DNA of 64,000 bases from UBA6115 sp050952935 (GCA_050952935.1 JBMNLS010000002.1:868001-932000), one strand, 5' to 3'. Numbered from the stretch's first letter, positions 25,182-33,614 are shown. The notes: a model not told the origin generated them from the letters alone. Translations and numbers: made by a program.

Positions 25182-26042
25182 ATGAGCACAGAGAATATAG
25201 CGATTTTGGTGGATTCCGGTACGGATGTTCCACAGAAATATTTGGAGAAACACCCCATCTATGTGGTGCCGCTGAAGATTATTTATAAAGATCGGGAGTA
25301 TAACGACAGGCTTGACATCAGCCCCCAGGATGTATATGAGCGTTTGGAAGAAGAAGTGCCACGCACTTCCCTGCCCGAGAGTGATTATGTAAAAAGCCTG
25401 CTGGATCAGATCATTCAGGATGGTTACAACACGGTGCTTGTGATCACCATATCTTCCGGCCTTTCAGGCACTCACAATATGCTGAGGCTGATCTGCGAAG
25501 AGTATCCATCCCTGGCTTTTCATTTTGTGGATACGAAGAATATCGGCATCGGCGCCGGCCTTCAAGCCATCCTGGCCGCGCAGCTGATAGAGCAGGGCGA
25601 GAAGGCCGCCAGCATTGTGGATAAGCTGGAAATCAGCGTCAAAAACAGCCGCACCTATTTTTGCTTGGATACCCTGGAATATCTCATCAAGGGCGGAAGA
25701 ATCGGCAAGGTGCTGGCTGTGGTGGGCACGCTTCTTCGCATCAGGCCGGTTATCAGCTGCAATGAGGAAGGCATCTATGTCACCGTGGCCAAGGCCCGGG
25801 GCACTGCCCAGGCCATTGAAAAAGCGATTGCCCTTGCTGTGCAGCATGCGGCAAGCCAGGTGAAATATGCCATTTCCGTGGGCCATGGCAGCGCCATTGA
25901 GCGGGCGGAGAGCGTGATGCGCATTGTTAAGGAGCGCCTGCCCCATGCCGTGGAATATATCATGACGGATATCAGCCCGGCGCTTAGCGTGCATACGGGG
26001 CCGGGGCTGATTGGCATTGCCGTGCAGGCGCTGCCCGTATGA
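25182..26042 (+). CDS. DegV family fatty-acid-binding protein
   Basis: A 286-residue EDD-fold protein. DegV/FakB proteins hold a fatty acid while the kinase FakA phosphorylates it. Family marks are AILVDSGTDVPQKYLEKH (residue 6), VVPLKIIYKDREYNDR, TSLPESDY (about 66), ISSGLSGTHNM (about 94), DTKNIGIGAG and GGRIGKV (about 171). A FakA/DAK2-type partner starts at 63.1 kb in this window, so the two may work together although they are far apart. The start follows AAAGGAG. The next gene overlaps it by four bases. Confidence 0.92.
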   Translation: MSTENIAILVDSGTDVPQKYLEKHPIYVVPLKIIYKDREYNDRLDISPQDVYERLEEEVPRTSLPESDYVKSLLDQIIQDGYNTVLVITISSGLSGTHNMLRLICEEYPSLAFHFVDTKNIGIGAGLQAILAAQLIEQGEKAASIVDKLEISVKNSRTYFCLDTLEYLIKGGRIGKVLAVVGTLLRIRPVISCNEEGIYVTVAKARGTAQAIEKAIALAVQHAASQVKYAISVGHGSAIERAESVMRIVKERLPHAVEYIMTDISPALSVHTGPGLIGIAVQALPV

Positions 26043-26596
26043 GCGGGAGCGCGCCACAGGCGTTTCAGATCAGGCTGGCACAGGAGACGGATGCTGAAGC
26101 TTTATGTGATATTTTTGTGCCTTATGTGCTTGAAGGCACTGTAAGCTTTGACAAGGCAGCGCCAAGCCCGGATGTTTTCCGGGAGAAGATTAGGCATATC
26201 CTGGAGGATTATCCTTTTTTCCTTGCCGAAACGGCGGGGCGGCCGGTGGGCTATTGCTATGCCAGCCGCTTTCGGGCTCAGGCCGCCTATGATTGGGCGG
26301 TGGAAACCAGCATCTACCTGGATAAGGTCCATCATGGCCAGGGAATAGGCCGGGTGCTGTATGAAAAGCTGGAGGAAACCCTGACCATGCAGCATATTGT
26401 AAGCCTTTATGCCTGCATCAGCGCTGCCCATCAACAAAGTATTTCTTTTCACAGCCGCATGGGTTACCGGGAAATAGCGCGGTTTGAGGCGGTTGCCCAT
26501 AAAATGGGAGAGTGGCTTGACATTGTCTGGATGGAGAAACGCCTGAAACCCCTGCCTGAAAAGCCGGCATCCTTCATTCCCTTCAGCCTGCTGTGA
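26039..26596 (+). CDS. GNAT N-acetyltransferase (phosphinothricin acetyltransferase-like)
   Basis: A 185-residue GNAT protein. The order IRLAQETDAEALCDIF, YCYASRFRAQAAYDWAVETSIYL (about residue 80) and the acetyl-CoA loop HHGQGIGRVLYEKL (about 101) is that of the Pat/Bar/MddA group, which acetylates glutamate analogues or methionine derivatives. The C-terminal SFHSRMGYREIARF is also typical. The true substrate is unknown, and resistance should not be assumed. It is translationally coupled to degV (ATGA overlap). Confidence 0.85.
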   Translation: MSGSAPQAFQIRLAQETDAEALCDIFVPYVLEGTVSFDKAAPSPDVFREKIRHILEDYPFFLAETAGRPVGYCYASRFRAQAAYDWAVETSIYLDKVHHGQGIGRVLYEKLEETLTMQHIVSLYACISAAHQQSISFHSRMGYREIARFEAVAHKMGEWLDIVWMEKRLKPLPEKPASFIPFSLL

Positions 26597-26612
26597 ATGA
26601 TGAAAATCAGCC

Positions 26613-26641
26613 TTGCGCAAAGCGTTTTTATATGCTATTCT
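26613..26641 (+). promoter_or_regulatory. rho promoter
   Basis: -35 TTGCGC (26613-26618), a 17-base spacer and -10 TATTCT (26636-26641). Transcription from here gives an untranslated leader of about 235 bases before rho. Confidence 0.5.
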
Positions 26642-26797
26642 TTATTTGATTCTGTTAGGAGAAGAGGAGTATAACACCGATACACATGCAATGCCCGCCT
26701 GTCGCAATTGGCAAAACCGACTTGTTCCGATGCAACATCACATTGAAAACCTGTTTGCCACATTATAACCCCCTTGTTTTGCGCTGCATTGTGAAGT

Positions 26798-26820
26798 CGC
26801 CTTCTTGAAAGGCGTCTTTC
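26798..26820 (+). terminator. Hairpin with T-rich tail in the rho leader (possible attenuator)
   Basis: CGCCTT (26798-26803) and AAGGCG (26809-26814) form a perfect 6-bp stem with loop CTTGA, followed by TCTTTCTC. It is weak as an intrinsic terminator but lies about 70 bases before the rho start. The stop codon of an unproven 40-codon ORF (26686-26808) falls in its loop. Confidence 0.35.
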
Positions 26821-26885
26821 TCAGGATTTTATCAAAAGCTTTTTTGCGCCAATGCGCACCAAGTTACACACATAAGGAGGATTTC

Positions 26886-28781
26886 ATGCCGTCAGCAGAA
26901 ACCCTGTTCGCGATGACCATCGCGGAACTGAGAGCCTATGCCAAGGAGTCGGGCATCACACTCACCGGTGCCACCACCAAAGCCGCCATTGTTGAGCGTA
27001 TCCTGTCAAAAACCAGCGACAGGATGCCTGTTAAAAAAGAAGCGTCGCCCAGGCGCGCCATGATCATCGCCGATGATGGAGAGGACAGCCCCGCCCCGCC
27101 CCGCACGCCCAGAGAGGTGCGGACACCCGCGCCCGAGCGCTCCAAAACCACCACTTCCACCGGGAAAAACAAGCCGGTCTTTACCCTGAAGGGGTCCCGG
27201 GCCTGGCACAATCCCCAGCCTTTCACCCAAACCCAGCCGCCACCAAGCAAATACGCGCCGACGATGGATCAACCCATCAGCACGTTCCCGCGCAGCCAGG
27301 CAGCACCTCAGGAAGGTCAATTTGCGTCCAGCCTGCAGCCCCGCCTGAGCGTGCCCAGGGCGACGCCGCGCTTTGGCCCGGAGGCGAAGGCCGACATACC
27401 GGAGCCTTCACCCATTCCCATGGCCCCAGTTGATCAGTCAAGGGAATACAGGCCTACCCGGTTTGGCGACTATCAACGCCCCGCCTATGTGGAGATGGCA
27501 GCCCGTCAGGAGGCTGAAAGCAAGGCTTTTCAAACGGAAATACCTGGAATCATATCTGATTCTCAGTTCAAAGAGCCAGGGCTAAACCCCGCTGTGCCTG
27601 ATATGCTGGCCACAGGGGATTGCGGAGAGGGTGCGGGTATCCTGGAAATCCAGCCTGATGGCTATGGTTTCCTGCGTGCGGGCAATCTTTTGCCCGGGAA
27701 AAATGACGTTTATATCTCCGGCACCCAGATCCGCCGTTTCCGCCCGCGTGATGGCGACCATGTTAAGGGCAAGACCCGGCCCCAGCGGGAGAATGACCGC
27801 TATGCCGCCATGCTTTACATCACCCACATCAACGGTGAGGAAAGCGGCGAAACCATGAAGCTGGATGGTGCGCCCGGGGAGCAGAAACAGCGCCGGGACT
27901 TTGACAGCCTGACCCCCACCTATCCCAACCGGCGTATCCGTCTTTCAAACCGTGAGGATAATGACCTGGTGCTGCGGCTGATCGACCTGTTTGTGCCCAT
28001 CGGCTTTGGCCAGCGCGCCATGATTGTGGCGGCGCCCAAGGCCGGGAAAACCATCATTCTGAAGAAGATTGCCCTGTCGCTCAAGCGCAATCATCCGGAG
28101 GTGCATTCCATGATGCTGCTGGTGGATGAGCGGCCGGAGGAAGTGACCGACCTGAAGGAGACGGTGGGCGGTGAAATTTTTTACTCCACCTTTGATGAAC
28201 CGGCGGAAAACCATGCCAGGGTGAGTGAACTGACCCTGGAGCGCGCCATGCGTCTGGTGGAAATGGGGCGTGATGTGGTTATCCTGCTGGACAGCCTGAC
28301 ACGCCTTTCCCGTGCCCACAATAACCTGATGCCCTCAAGCGCACGGGTGATGACCGGCGGGCTGGCAGCTGGCGCCCTGAACAAACCCAAGCGTTTTTTT
28401 GGCGCTGCCAGGAACATGAAGGAAGGCGGCAGCCTCACTGTGATTGCCACCGCCCTTGTTGACACCGGCAGCCGCATGGACGGCGTGATTTTTGAGGAGT
28501 TCAAGGGCACCGGCAACATGGAATTGACCCTGGACCGCAGCCTGTCGGAGCGCAGGTTGTTCCCGGCGGTGAGCCTGCTGAAAAGCGGCACCCGCCAGGA
28601 CGCTTTGCTGCTTAGCGAGGCGGAGCAGGATGTGGCCGCCAAAGTGCGCGCCATGCTGTCCAGCACCTCTGAACAGGAGTCGATCCCATTGCTGCTTTCC
28701 ATGCTTGAAAAATCACGTGACAATGACGAGTTTGTGGCGCGGTTTGATGACTGGATGTCGCTGATCCGCAGTAACCATTGA
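26886..28781 (+). CDS. rho: Transcription termination factor Rho with a long disordered insertion
   Basis: A 631-residue hexameric RNA helicase that ends transcription. The N-terminal Rho_N helical domain occupies residues about 1-45 (TIAELRAYAKESGITLTGA). About 190 residues rich in Pro, Arg, Ser and Gln follow, with no predicted fold. Next come the cold-shock RNA-binding domain at about 245-320 (GILEIQPDGYGFLRAGN) and the RecA-type motor with P-loop APKAGKTIILKK (about 382), LLVDERPEEVTD, the Q-loop region and VVILLDSLTRLSRAHN (about 465). E. coli Rho has 419 residues, so the insertion explains the extra length. The ATG at 26886 follows AAGGAGG; the frame upstream has no site. galM follows nine bases later. 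Confidence 0.96.
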   Translation: MPSAETLFAMTIAELRAYAKESGITLTGATTKAAIVERILSKTSDRMPVKKEASPRRAMIIADDGEDSPAPPRTPREVRTPAPERSKTTTSTGKNKPVFTLKGSRAWHNPQPFTQTQPPPSKYAPTMDQPISTFPRSQAAPQEGQFASSLQPRLSVPRATPRFGPEAKADIPEPSPIPMAPVDQSREYRPTRFGDYQRPAYVEMAARQEAESKAFQTEIPGIISDSQFKEPGLNPAVPDMLATGDCGEGAGILEIQPDGYGFLRAGNLLPGKNDVYISGTQIRRFRPRDGDHVKGKTRPQRENDRYAAMLYITHINGEESGETMKLDGAPGEQKQRRDFDSLTPTYPNRRIRLSNREDNDLVLRLIDLFVPIGFGQRAMIVAAPKAGKTIILKKIALSLKRNHPEVHSMMLLVDERPEEVTDLKETVGGEIFYSTFDEPAENHARVSELTLERAMRLVEMGRDVVILLDSLTRLSRAHNNLMPSSARVMTGGLAAGALNKPKRFFGAARNMKEGGSLTVIATALVDTGSRMDGVIFEEFKGTGNMELTLDRSLSERRLFPAVSLLKSGTRQDALLLSEAEQDVAAKVRAMLSSTSEQESIPLLLSMLEKSRDNDEFVARFDDWMSLIRSNH

Positions 28782-28790
28782 GGTGAGAAT

Positions 28791-29828
28791 ATGAACATTA
28801 AACACATGGCAACAGACGATAGGGGCAACAGGCTGGATTTTATCACCATCAGCAACGGGAAAACCGGTATGTCGGCGGTGCTGAGCAACTATGGCGCTCA
28901 CCTGATTCGTCTGCTGGTGCCGGGCAAGGCCGGTGAAGCAGTTGATGTATGCCTTGGCTATGATGATTTAACTGGCTATCAGAATAACAAGAGCTATCTA
29001 GGCGCCACTGTGGGACGCTACTGCAACCGCATTGGCGGCGCCTCCTTTGCGCTAAACGGCAAATCCTATCCGCTTTACGCCAATGACGGGGCTAATACCC
29101 TTCATGGTGGTAAAGAAGGATTTGATAAAAAAACCTGGACCTATGAAGTGTCTGAGGACAATCAGTCTGCTTTCTTCAGCTATTTTTCTCCGGACGGAGA
29201 GGAAGGCTTCCCCGGGAACTTAAAGATTACTGTCCGCTATACCCTGACCGATAATGGCGGGCTTCAGATTGACTATGAAGCCGTCAGCGATGAGGACACA
29301 GTGGTTAATTTCACCAACCACGCCTATTTTAACCTGGCGGGAAAGGGTGATATCAAGCGCCATTTGCTGCAGGTGACCGCTTCAAGCATCACCGCCACCA
29401 CGCCTGATCTGATCCCCACCGGGGAGCTGATGCCGGTGGATGGCACCCCCTACGACCTACGCAAGCCAAGGCTTCTGGGAGAGGTGTTGGGAGAGCGGGG
29501 GAAGAACGCCATGTTTGACCATGCCCGGGGCTATGACATCAACTTTGTGCTGGATGGCAGCGGCCTTCGGGAGGCGGCGACGCTGTCCGGCCCGGATTCC
29601 GGGCTGATCATGCGCGTATACACCGATCAGCCGGGCATTCAGGTGTATTCCGGGCAAGGGCTTGACTGTATCGGCAAGGGCGGGGAAAAATATGGCCCCT
29701 ATGCCGGCATTGCCCTTGAAACCCAGCATCTGCCCGACAGCGTACACCATGCCCATTTCCCGGACACCACGCTAAAAGCGGGAGATGTCTTCAAAAGCAC
29801 CACCATTTACGCATTTGACAAGGTATAA
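28791..29828 (+). CDS. Aldose 1-epimerase (galactose mutarotase)
   Basis: A 345-residue beta-sandwich enzyme interconverting alpha and beta anomers of galactose or glucose. Family features include GATVGRYCNRIGGA (residue 64), NTLHGGKEGFDKKTW (about 100, with the catalytic His of LHGG), VVNFTNHAYFNLAG (about 170, catalytic His) and, near the C terminus, GIALETQHLPDSVHH (about 305, catalytic Glu). The ATG lies nine bases after the rho stop and probably relies on the GAGGTGAG site there, so it is likely read from the rho transcript. No other gal genes are near. Confidence 0.93.
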   Translation: MNIKHMATDDRGNRLDFITISNGKTGMSAVLSNYGAHLIRLLVPGKAGEAVDVCLGYDDLTGYQNNKSYLGATVGRYCNRIGGASFALNGKSYPLYANDGANTLHGGKEGFDKKTWTYEVSEDNQSAFFSYFSPDGEEGFPGNLKITVRYTLTDNGGLQIDYEAVSDEDTVVNFTNHAYFNLAGKGDIKRHLLQVTASSITATTPDLIPTGELMPVDGTPYDLRKPRLLGEVLGERGKNAMFDHARGYDINFVLDGSGLREAATLSGPDSGLIMRVYTDQPGIQVYSGQGLDCIGKGGEKYGPYAGIALETQHLPDSVHHAHFPDTTLKAGDVFKSTTIYAFDKV

Positions 29829-29831
29829 GTT

Positions 29832-30872
29832 TTATAGGCAGCCCTGTTCCGAGAGCCATTCGTTCCTCAGCGCCGCATACAGCGCGATATCTGAAAAACC
29901 CCCGCCTTTGCGGCGCATGGCCTGATGCATCAGGCCTTCTTTTTTTAAGCCCGCCTTTTCCATCACCCGGCCGCTGGCGGGGTTTTCTGTGGCATGGCGC
30001 AGATAAAGCCTGTGGAAGCCCACGCGTTGAAACAGAAAGCGCAGCACTTCACGAAGGGCTTCAGTCATGACGCCTTGATTCCAGGCTTTTTGACTCAGGC
30101 AGTAGCCAATTTCCCCATCCAGATCAATGGCTGACCATTTGACCAGGGAAATGTCGCCGATGATCTCTCCATCTTTCTCAATCACCCAGTGATAATGGCG
30201 GCCTGATTGATAGGCCCTGACCCATCCGGCAAGCAAGCGTCTGGTGTGTTCCACATCCGGGTGGGTGTCCCACAGCAGGGTTTTGGTTACCTCCGGGTCG
30301 CCCGCCCAGTTGTCAAACATGGCCTGGGCATCTTCAAGCGCATAGGGCCTGAGGATCAGACGCGGTGTTTTCAGACACACGGTGCCCAGATGATGCAGGG
30401 AAGAGGTGTCAGGATGCTCCTTATGGATAATGTCAGCCCGCACCTTAAGAACCGCTTTCCGGATTTCACCCTGCCCGTTGCCGGGCCGGTGAGCATCCTC
30501 GGGGAAATAAATCGCAAACATGCCCGCCTCAAGGGTGCACGGCGCCCCGGGCTGAGGATCAGGTGAGGTTTGGATATCTTTTTCCTCATCATAGGAGGAC
30601 AAACTGCCCAGGCTATCTATAGGCAGCCAGGCAATGGTTTCCCTTCCTTCCAGAATAATCTGCAAGTCGATATAACGCCTGTGAACTTCCCAGTTTGGAT
30701 TTTCACCCAGTTGGGTGTGAAAGATGTTCATATGGAAATGCTGACCATCCCCCGGATAGCTGCCGTCAGCCATTTGAGATAAATCAACATCGTTTAAAAA
30801 GCTGATGGCCGCATTCAAATTGTGATGACAGCCCAGATACCTCATCAAATCCTTTATCTGCCCTATGATCAT
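29832..30872 (-). CDS. Fusion of a YhcH/YjgK/YiaL (EbgC-like) domain with a GNAT acetyltransferase
   Basis: A 346-residue two-domain protein. Residues 1-155 match the YhcH/YiaL cupin-like family: FHMNIFHTQLGENPNWEVHRRYIDLQIILEGRE contains the E-x-H-x4-D metal motif, and MFAIYFPEDAHRPG the second His. Relatives act in sialic acid or alginate breakdown or as beta-galactosidase subunit. Residues 165-340 are a RimJ-like GNAT domain (LKTPRLILRPYALEDA, GEIGYCLSQKAWNQGVMTEALREVLRFLF, ENPASGRVMEKAGLKKEG). There is one ORF without frameshift. It is convergent with galM. The joint function is unknown; a sugar or amino-sugar substrate for both domains is a guess. Confidence 0.8.
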   Translation of the reverse strand: MIIGQIKDLMRYLGCHHNLNAAISFLNDVDLSQMADGSYPGDGQHFHMNIFHTQLGENPNWEVHRRYIDLQIILEGRETIAWLPIDSLGSLSSYDEEKDIQTSPDPQPGAPCTLEAGMFAIYFPEDAHRPGNGQGEIRKAVLKVRADIIHKEHPDTSSLHHLGTVCLKTPRLILRPYALEDAQAMFDNWAGDPEVTKTLLWDTHPDVEHTRRLLAGWVRAYQSGRHYHWVIEKDGEIIGDISLVKWSAIDLDGEIGYCLSQKAWNQGVMTEALREVLRFLFQRVGFHRLYLRHATENPASGRVMEKAGLKKEGLMHQAMRRKGGGFSDIALYAALRNEWLSEQGCL

Positions 30873-30962
30873 CGCCTCACCCCCTCAGATTGCTGGATGA
30901 ATTGTAGTTTCTCCTCCCGATGCTGTCAATTACCGCCGGAAAAAAGAAAAAAGAAAAAACAC

Positions 30963-30991
30963 TTTACAATTTTAAGCCTTCATGTTATTCT
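30963..30991 (+). promoter_or_regulatory. Promoter of tRNA-Ala
   Basis: -35 TTTACA (30963-30968), a 17-base spacer and -10 TATTCT (30986-30991), 12 bases before the mature tRNA. Confidence 0.6.
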
Positions 30992-31003
30992 ATCACACGC
31001 GAT

Positions 31004-31079
31004 GGGGCATTAGCGCAGTTGGTAGCGCACCACAATGGCATTGTGGGGGTCAAGAGTTCGAGTCTCTTATGCTCCACCA
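31004..31079 (+). tRNA. tRNA-Ala(GGC)
   Basis: A 76-base cloverleaf. The acceptor stem GGGGCAT/ATGCTCC contains the G3:U70 wobble pair that AlaRS recognises. The anticodon arm is CCACA-ATGGCAT-TGTGG with anticodon GGC at 31037-31039, reading GCC/GCU alanine codons. The T arm is AAGAG-TTCGAGT-CTCTT, the discriminator is A, and CCA is encoded (31077-31079). Confidence 0.96.
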
Positions 31080-31082
31080 ACC

Positions 31083-31118
31083 AAAGAGCCTGAGATGATT
31101 TTTCTCAGACTCTTTGTT
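31083..31118. terminator. Hairpin terminator shared by tRNA-Ala and the sigma/anti-sigma operon
   Basis: AAAGAG-C-CTGAGA (31083-31095) pairs with TCTCAG-A-CTCTTT (31103-31115), 12 base pairs around one mismatch, loop TGATTTT. It lies just after the tRNA and 15 bases beyond the end of the convergent gene, with T-rich sequence on the plus side and a run of A in the stem flank that reads as T-rich on the other strand. It probably acts in both directions. Confidence 0.6.
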
Positions 31119-31132
31119 ATGTTTAAAGCAGT

Positions 31133-32305
31133 TTATTTGGCAGCTTCCAAGGTGAGATACATTCTTTCCTCATATGCTTTATCAATGGTGACATTGCTTT
31201 CGTGGTCAACCCGCAGCTGAATTTCCAGGCTTTCAGGTGTCTGGCCGGTGCCGCTGAAATTAAAGGTCATTTGATCTTTGCCGCCCGAGTCGCCGTCCAA
31301 GGCTTGGAACTCCGTTTGGTTTTCATCCCTCAGATACAGCGCATACCATGCGTCTTCAGGTAAAAGGGGGAAGGTGGCATTCGCCATTTTGAGCGTTACC
31401 TGGGCCGCGGCGGCTGAGGCGGTGGCGGTGATGGCGATCGGTTTGCCCATGTAGACGCCATCGCCTTTGAACTTCAGCGTTTCAGCATCTGCGCGCCAGA
31501 TGGTGGCGGTGATGGGCTCAAGCTCCTGATACTTGGAAGCGGTGTAAACATCTTTCCCGTCAAAGTACCGGTAGTATGCCGTTTGGTGTAGACGGATGAG
31601 GATGCGCAGCACATCACGGTTTTGAGCGGCTTCAGGCAGAGGACTTTCATATTCCCGGATGATGTGAAGGGAGCCTTGTTCTTCAGAGAGAGAGTCGGTG
31701 CTTGGGGGCAGGTCTATTCCGTTATCGGTCAGGGTATGGTCGCTTGCGGAAATGGCGTAGCTCACATAGCCAAAGGGCCGGCCTTCCTGAACGGCTGCAT
31801 TCCACTGGATGGCAGGTCCTTCAAGCTCAGGGTTGGAGATGGCGATGATGGGCGGGTTGTTATCCTTTTCCATGGCGGACAGTTCATCAGCGGTGGGGGT
31901 AAAGACCTCCGTGCGCTGAGCGTTCTGGATCGTAAAGGCCACCAGCAGGGACTGGCCGTCATAGTAAGCGTTGCTGATGCCGGCTGTGGTTTTGCCCAGG
32001 TCAGGGCTTTCCACAGTGATCGGAGAAACTTCTTTAAGGACAGCTTGGGGCGCAAGTTCTGAAAGGCGTTGATCCTGCTTGCCGAACAGCTCAAAAAGGT
32101 TGATACCTATAAGTTCAGCCACCGCGCCAAACAGCACCAGGGACAGAAGCAGGATGACACAGATTGCCAATGCGGACATTTTCTTTTTCATAACTGTTTT
32201 TTCCCGAACCAGGATTTGCACCTGCCGCGTAATGCGGGCGTCAAACGCCTGGCTGGGTACCGGCCGTGTCTTTTGAAGCAGTTCAACGAGTTTTCTATTA
32301 TCCAC
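31133..32305 (-). CDS. Membrane-anchored protein paired with the ECF sigma factor (probable anti-sigma)
   Basis: A 390-residue protein starting at GTG (32305), behind AGGAGGA and overlapping the sigma-factor stop by eight bases. An N-terminal cytoplasmic region of about 40 residues (KLVELLQKTRPVPSQAFDAR) precedes one transmembrane helix (MSALAICVILLLSLVLFGAV, about 42-62). About 320 extracytoplasmic residues of beta-rich type follow, somewhat like DUF4179 proteins. This topology and the coupling to an ECF sigma gene fit an anti-sigma factor. No zinc-binding HxxxCxxC is visible in the N terminus, so it is not a ZAS-type anti-sigma. What it senses is unknown. Confidence 0.7.
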   Translation of the reverse strand: MDNRKLVELLQKTRPVPSQAFDARITRQVQILVREKTVMKKKMSALAICVILLLSLVLFGAVAELIGINLFELFGKQDQRLSELAPQAVLKEVSPITVESPDLGKTTAGISNAYYDGQSLLVAFTIQNAQRTEVFTPTADELSAMEKDNNPPIIAISNPELEGPAIQWNAAVQEGRPFGYVSYAISASDHTLTDNGIDLPPSTDSLSEEQGSLHIIREYESPLPEAAQNRDVLRILIRLHQTAYYRYFDGKDVYTASKYQELEPITATIWRADAETLKFKGDGVYMGKPIAITATASAAAAQVTLKMANATFPLLPEDAWYALYLRDENQTEFQALDGDSGGKDQMTFNFSGTGQTPESLEIQLRVDHESNVTIDKAYEERMYLTLEAAK

Positions 32306-32786
32306 GGCCTTTTTCCTCCTTTTCCATTTCAAGTCGCAGGATGTTGAGCCCTCTTGACAGACGGGAAGCCACTGTTCCCCGGGGAATGCGCAGCAGGGAA
32401 GCGATTTCCTGGTCGCTCATGTTCTCGCTATACCGCAGCAGGATAGGCAGCCGGTATTTTTCCTTCAGCCCGCCCAGGTACATCCATACGGCAGCTTCGG
32501 GCTGCGCTGGCGGGAGCTGCGCCTCAAAATCGGCCACTGTGGTTTCCCGTTTACGCTTTCTTAAAGCGGCGTGGCAGGCGTTGATGGTCGAGCGCATCAG
32601 ATAGGCGGGCAGTGCTTTAATGTCTCTGATTCTGCTGAGGTTTCGCCAGGTGGCTTCCACCGCTTCCGATACAGCGTCCTCAGCATCTGCCTCGCTTTTA
32701 AGCATCATCAGAGCGAGCCGGTACATAGCGTGCTTGCGTGATTCCACGGCTTCCACAAAGCATTCTTTTCTGTCTTCAGAGAGCAA
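32298..32786 (-). CDS. ECF-type RNA polymerase sigma factor
   Basis: A 162-residue sigma-70 family protein of the extracytoplasmic-function type. Region 2 (SRKHAMYRLALMMLKSEADAEDAVSEAVEATWRNL, about residues 15-50) and region 4 (RLPILLRYSENMSDQEIASLLRIPRGTVASRLSRGL, about 115-150) are present with a short linker. The start is TTG at 32786 behind AGGAGGT; the frame extends upstream to 32888 without a site. Its product is probably held by the downstream membrane protein. The target promoters and the inducing signal are not visible. Confidence 0.9.
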   Translation of the reverse strand: MLSEDRKECFVEAVESRKHAMYRLALMMLKSEADAEDAVSEAVEATWRNLSRIRDIKALPAYLMRSTINACHAALRKRKRETTVADFEAQLPPAQPEAAVWMYLGGLKEKYRLPILLRYSENMSDQEIASLLRIPRGTVASRLSRGLNILRLEMEKEEKGRG

Positions 32787-32929
32787 GTTGACCTCCTTTG
32801 GGGTTGATATCCGGATACATCTATAAGAGTCGGATGAAGCGCGATTTGTTGCATGACATAAAAATTTTGCCGAGATTATTGCGGCCAACAGATTATACTA
32901 TAGAAAAATCAAGATTGATGTTTGTGCGC

Positions 32930-32958
32930 TTGCGGCTGTGAACATATCATGATATAAT
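32930..32958 (+). promoter_or_regulatory. Promoter of the rimP-truB operon
   Basis: -35 TTGCGG (32930-32935), a 17-base spacer and consensus -10 TATAAT (32953-32958). The untranslated leader to rimP is about 140 bases. The 318-base gap 32787-33104 otherwise holds the upstream region of the divergent sigma gene; I see no further gene in it. Confidence 0.65.
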
Positions 32959-33104
32959 CCTCATGCACCGGGAAACCGGAGTTTACCAGAGAAAGAAGGG
33001 CTTTGCGAAGAGTGGGAGCTGCAAGGGGCGTGCGTTGCGAGGCAATGCCTTTGCAATGAATGCCAAAATGCAGCAGATGCCCGCTTTTTCTATGTGAAGG
33101 GAAG

Positions 33105-33614
33105 ATGACAAGGAAACGCAAGGGCGGACTGGAAACATCACAGATGATCGGGGAGAAGGTCGCTCTCCGGTTTGGCTATGAGCTGGTGGGCGCATCCATG
33201 GATAAGGAGCCTCCGGGTGTTTATCTGCGTTTTTTCCTGGACAAGCCCGGCGGCATCACGCTGGATGACTGCGAGCGTTTTCATCGGGAAGTGCAGCCCA
33301 TGCTTGAAAAGATTGATTATGATTTTCTTGAAGTCTGTTCGCCGGGGCTGGATCGTCCCATCAAAACGGACTGGGACGCCAGGAAGGCCATGGGGGAGAT
33401 GGTTGAAATCCGCCTGTACAAGCCCCTTGATGGCCGAAAGCTTTACACGGGTATTTTTAAAAGCCTGAATGAGGCTGGCTATACGATCGAGACTGAGCAG
33501 GGCGAGGTTACTTTTCCCCAAAAAACGGTTGCCCTGGCTCGCCGGGTGATTGACTTGAGCATACTGGATGATGAGACGATTATTGAACAGGAGGTTGGCT
33601 ATGAGCAGCCCTAA
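33105..33614 (+). CDS. rimP: Ribosome maturation factor RimP
   Basis: A 169-residue protein needed to build the 30S subunit. The N-terminal alpha-beta domain (VALRFGYELVGASMDKEPPGVYLRFFLDKPGGITLDDC) and the C-terminal Sm-like SH3 domain (DRPIKTDWDARKAMGEMVEIRLYKPLDGRKLYTGI) are complete. EVCSPGLDRPI is the family signature (about residue 75). The ATG at 33105 follows GAAGGGAAG. It is the first gene of the conserved rimP-nusA cluster; its end overlaps nusA by 14 bases. Confidence 0.95.
   Translation: MTRKRKGGLETSQMIGEKVALRFGYELVGASMDKEPPGVYLRFFLDKPGGITLDDCERFHREVQPMLEKIDYDFLEVCSPGLDRPIKTDWDARKAMGEMVEIRLYKPLDGRKLYTGIFKSLNEAGYTIETEQGEVTFPQKTVALARRVIDLSILDDETIIEQEVGYEQP

Noticed and set aside
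26039..26596. Calling the GNAT gene a herbicide/antibiotic resistance determinant
   Set aside because: It resembles phosphinothricin acetyltransferases, but the same family includes many housekeeping acetyltransferases, and nothing in the context supports resistance.
33060..33104. Earlier ATG for rimP at 33060
   Set aside because: It adds a Cys-rich non-family segment without ribosome-binding site; ATG 33105 follows GAAGGGAAG.
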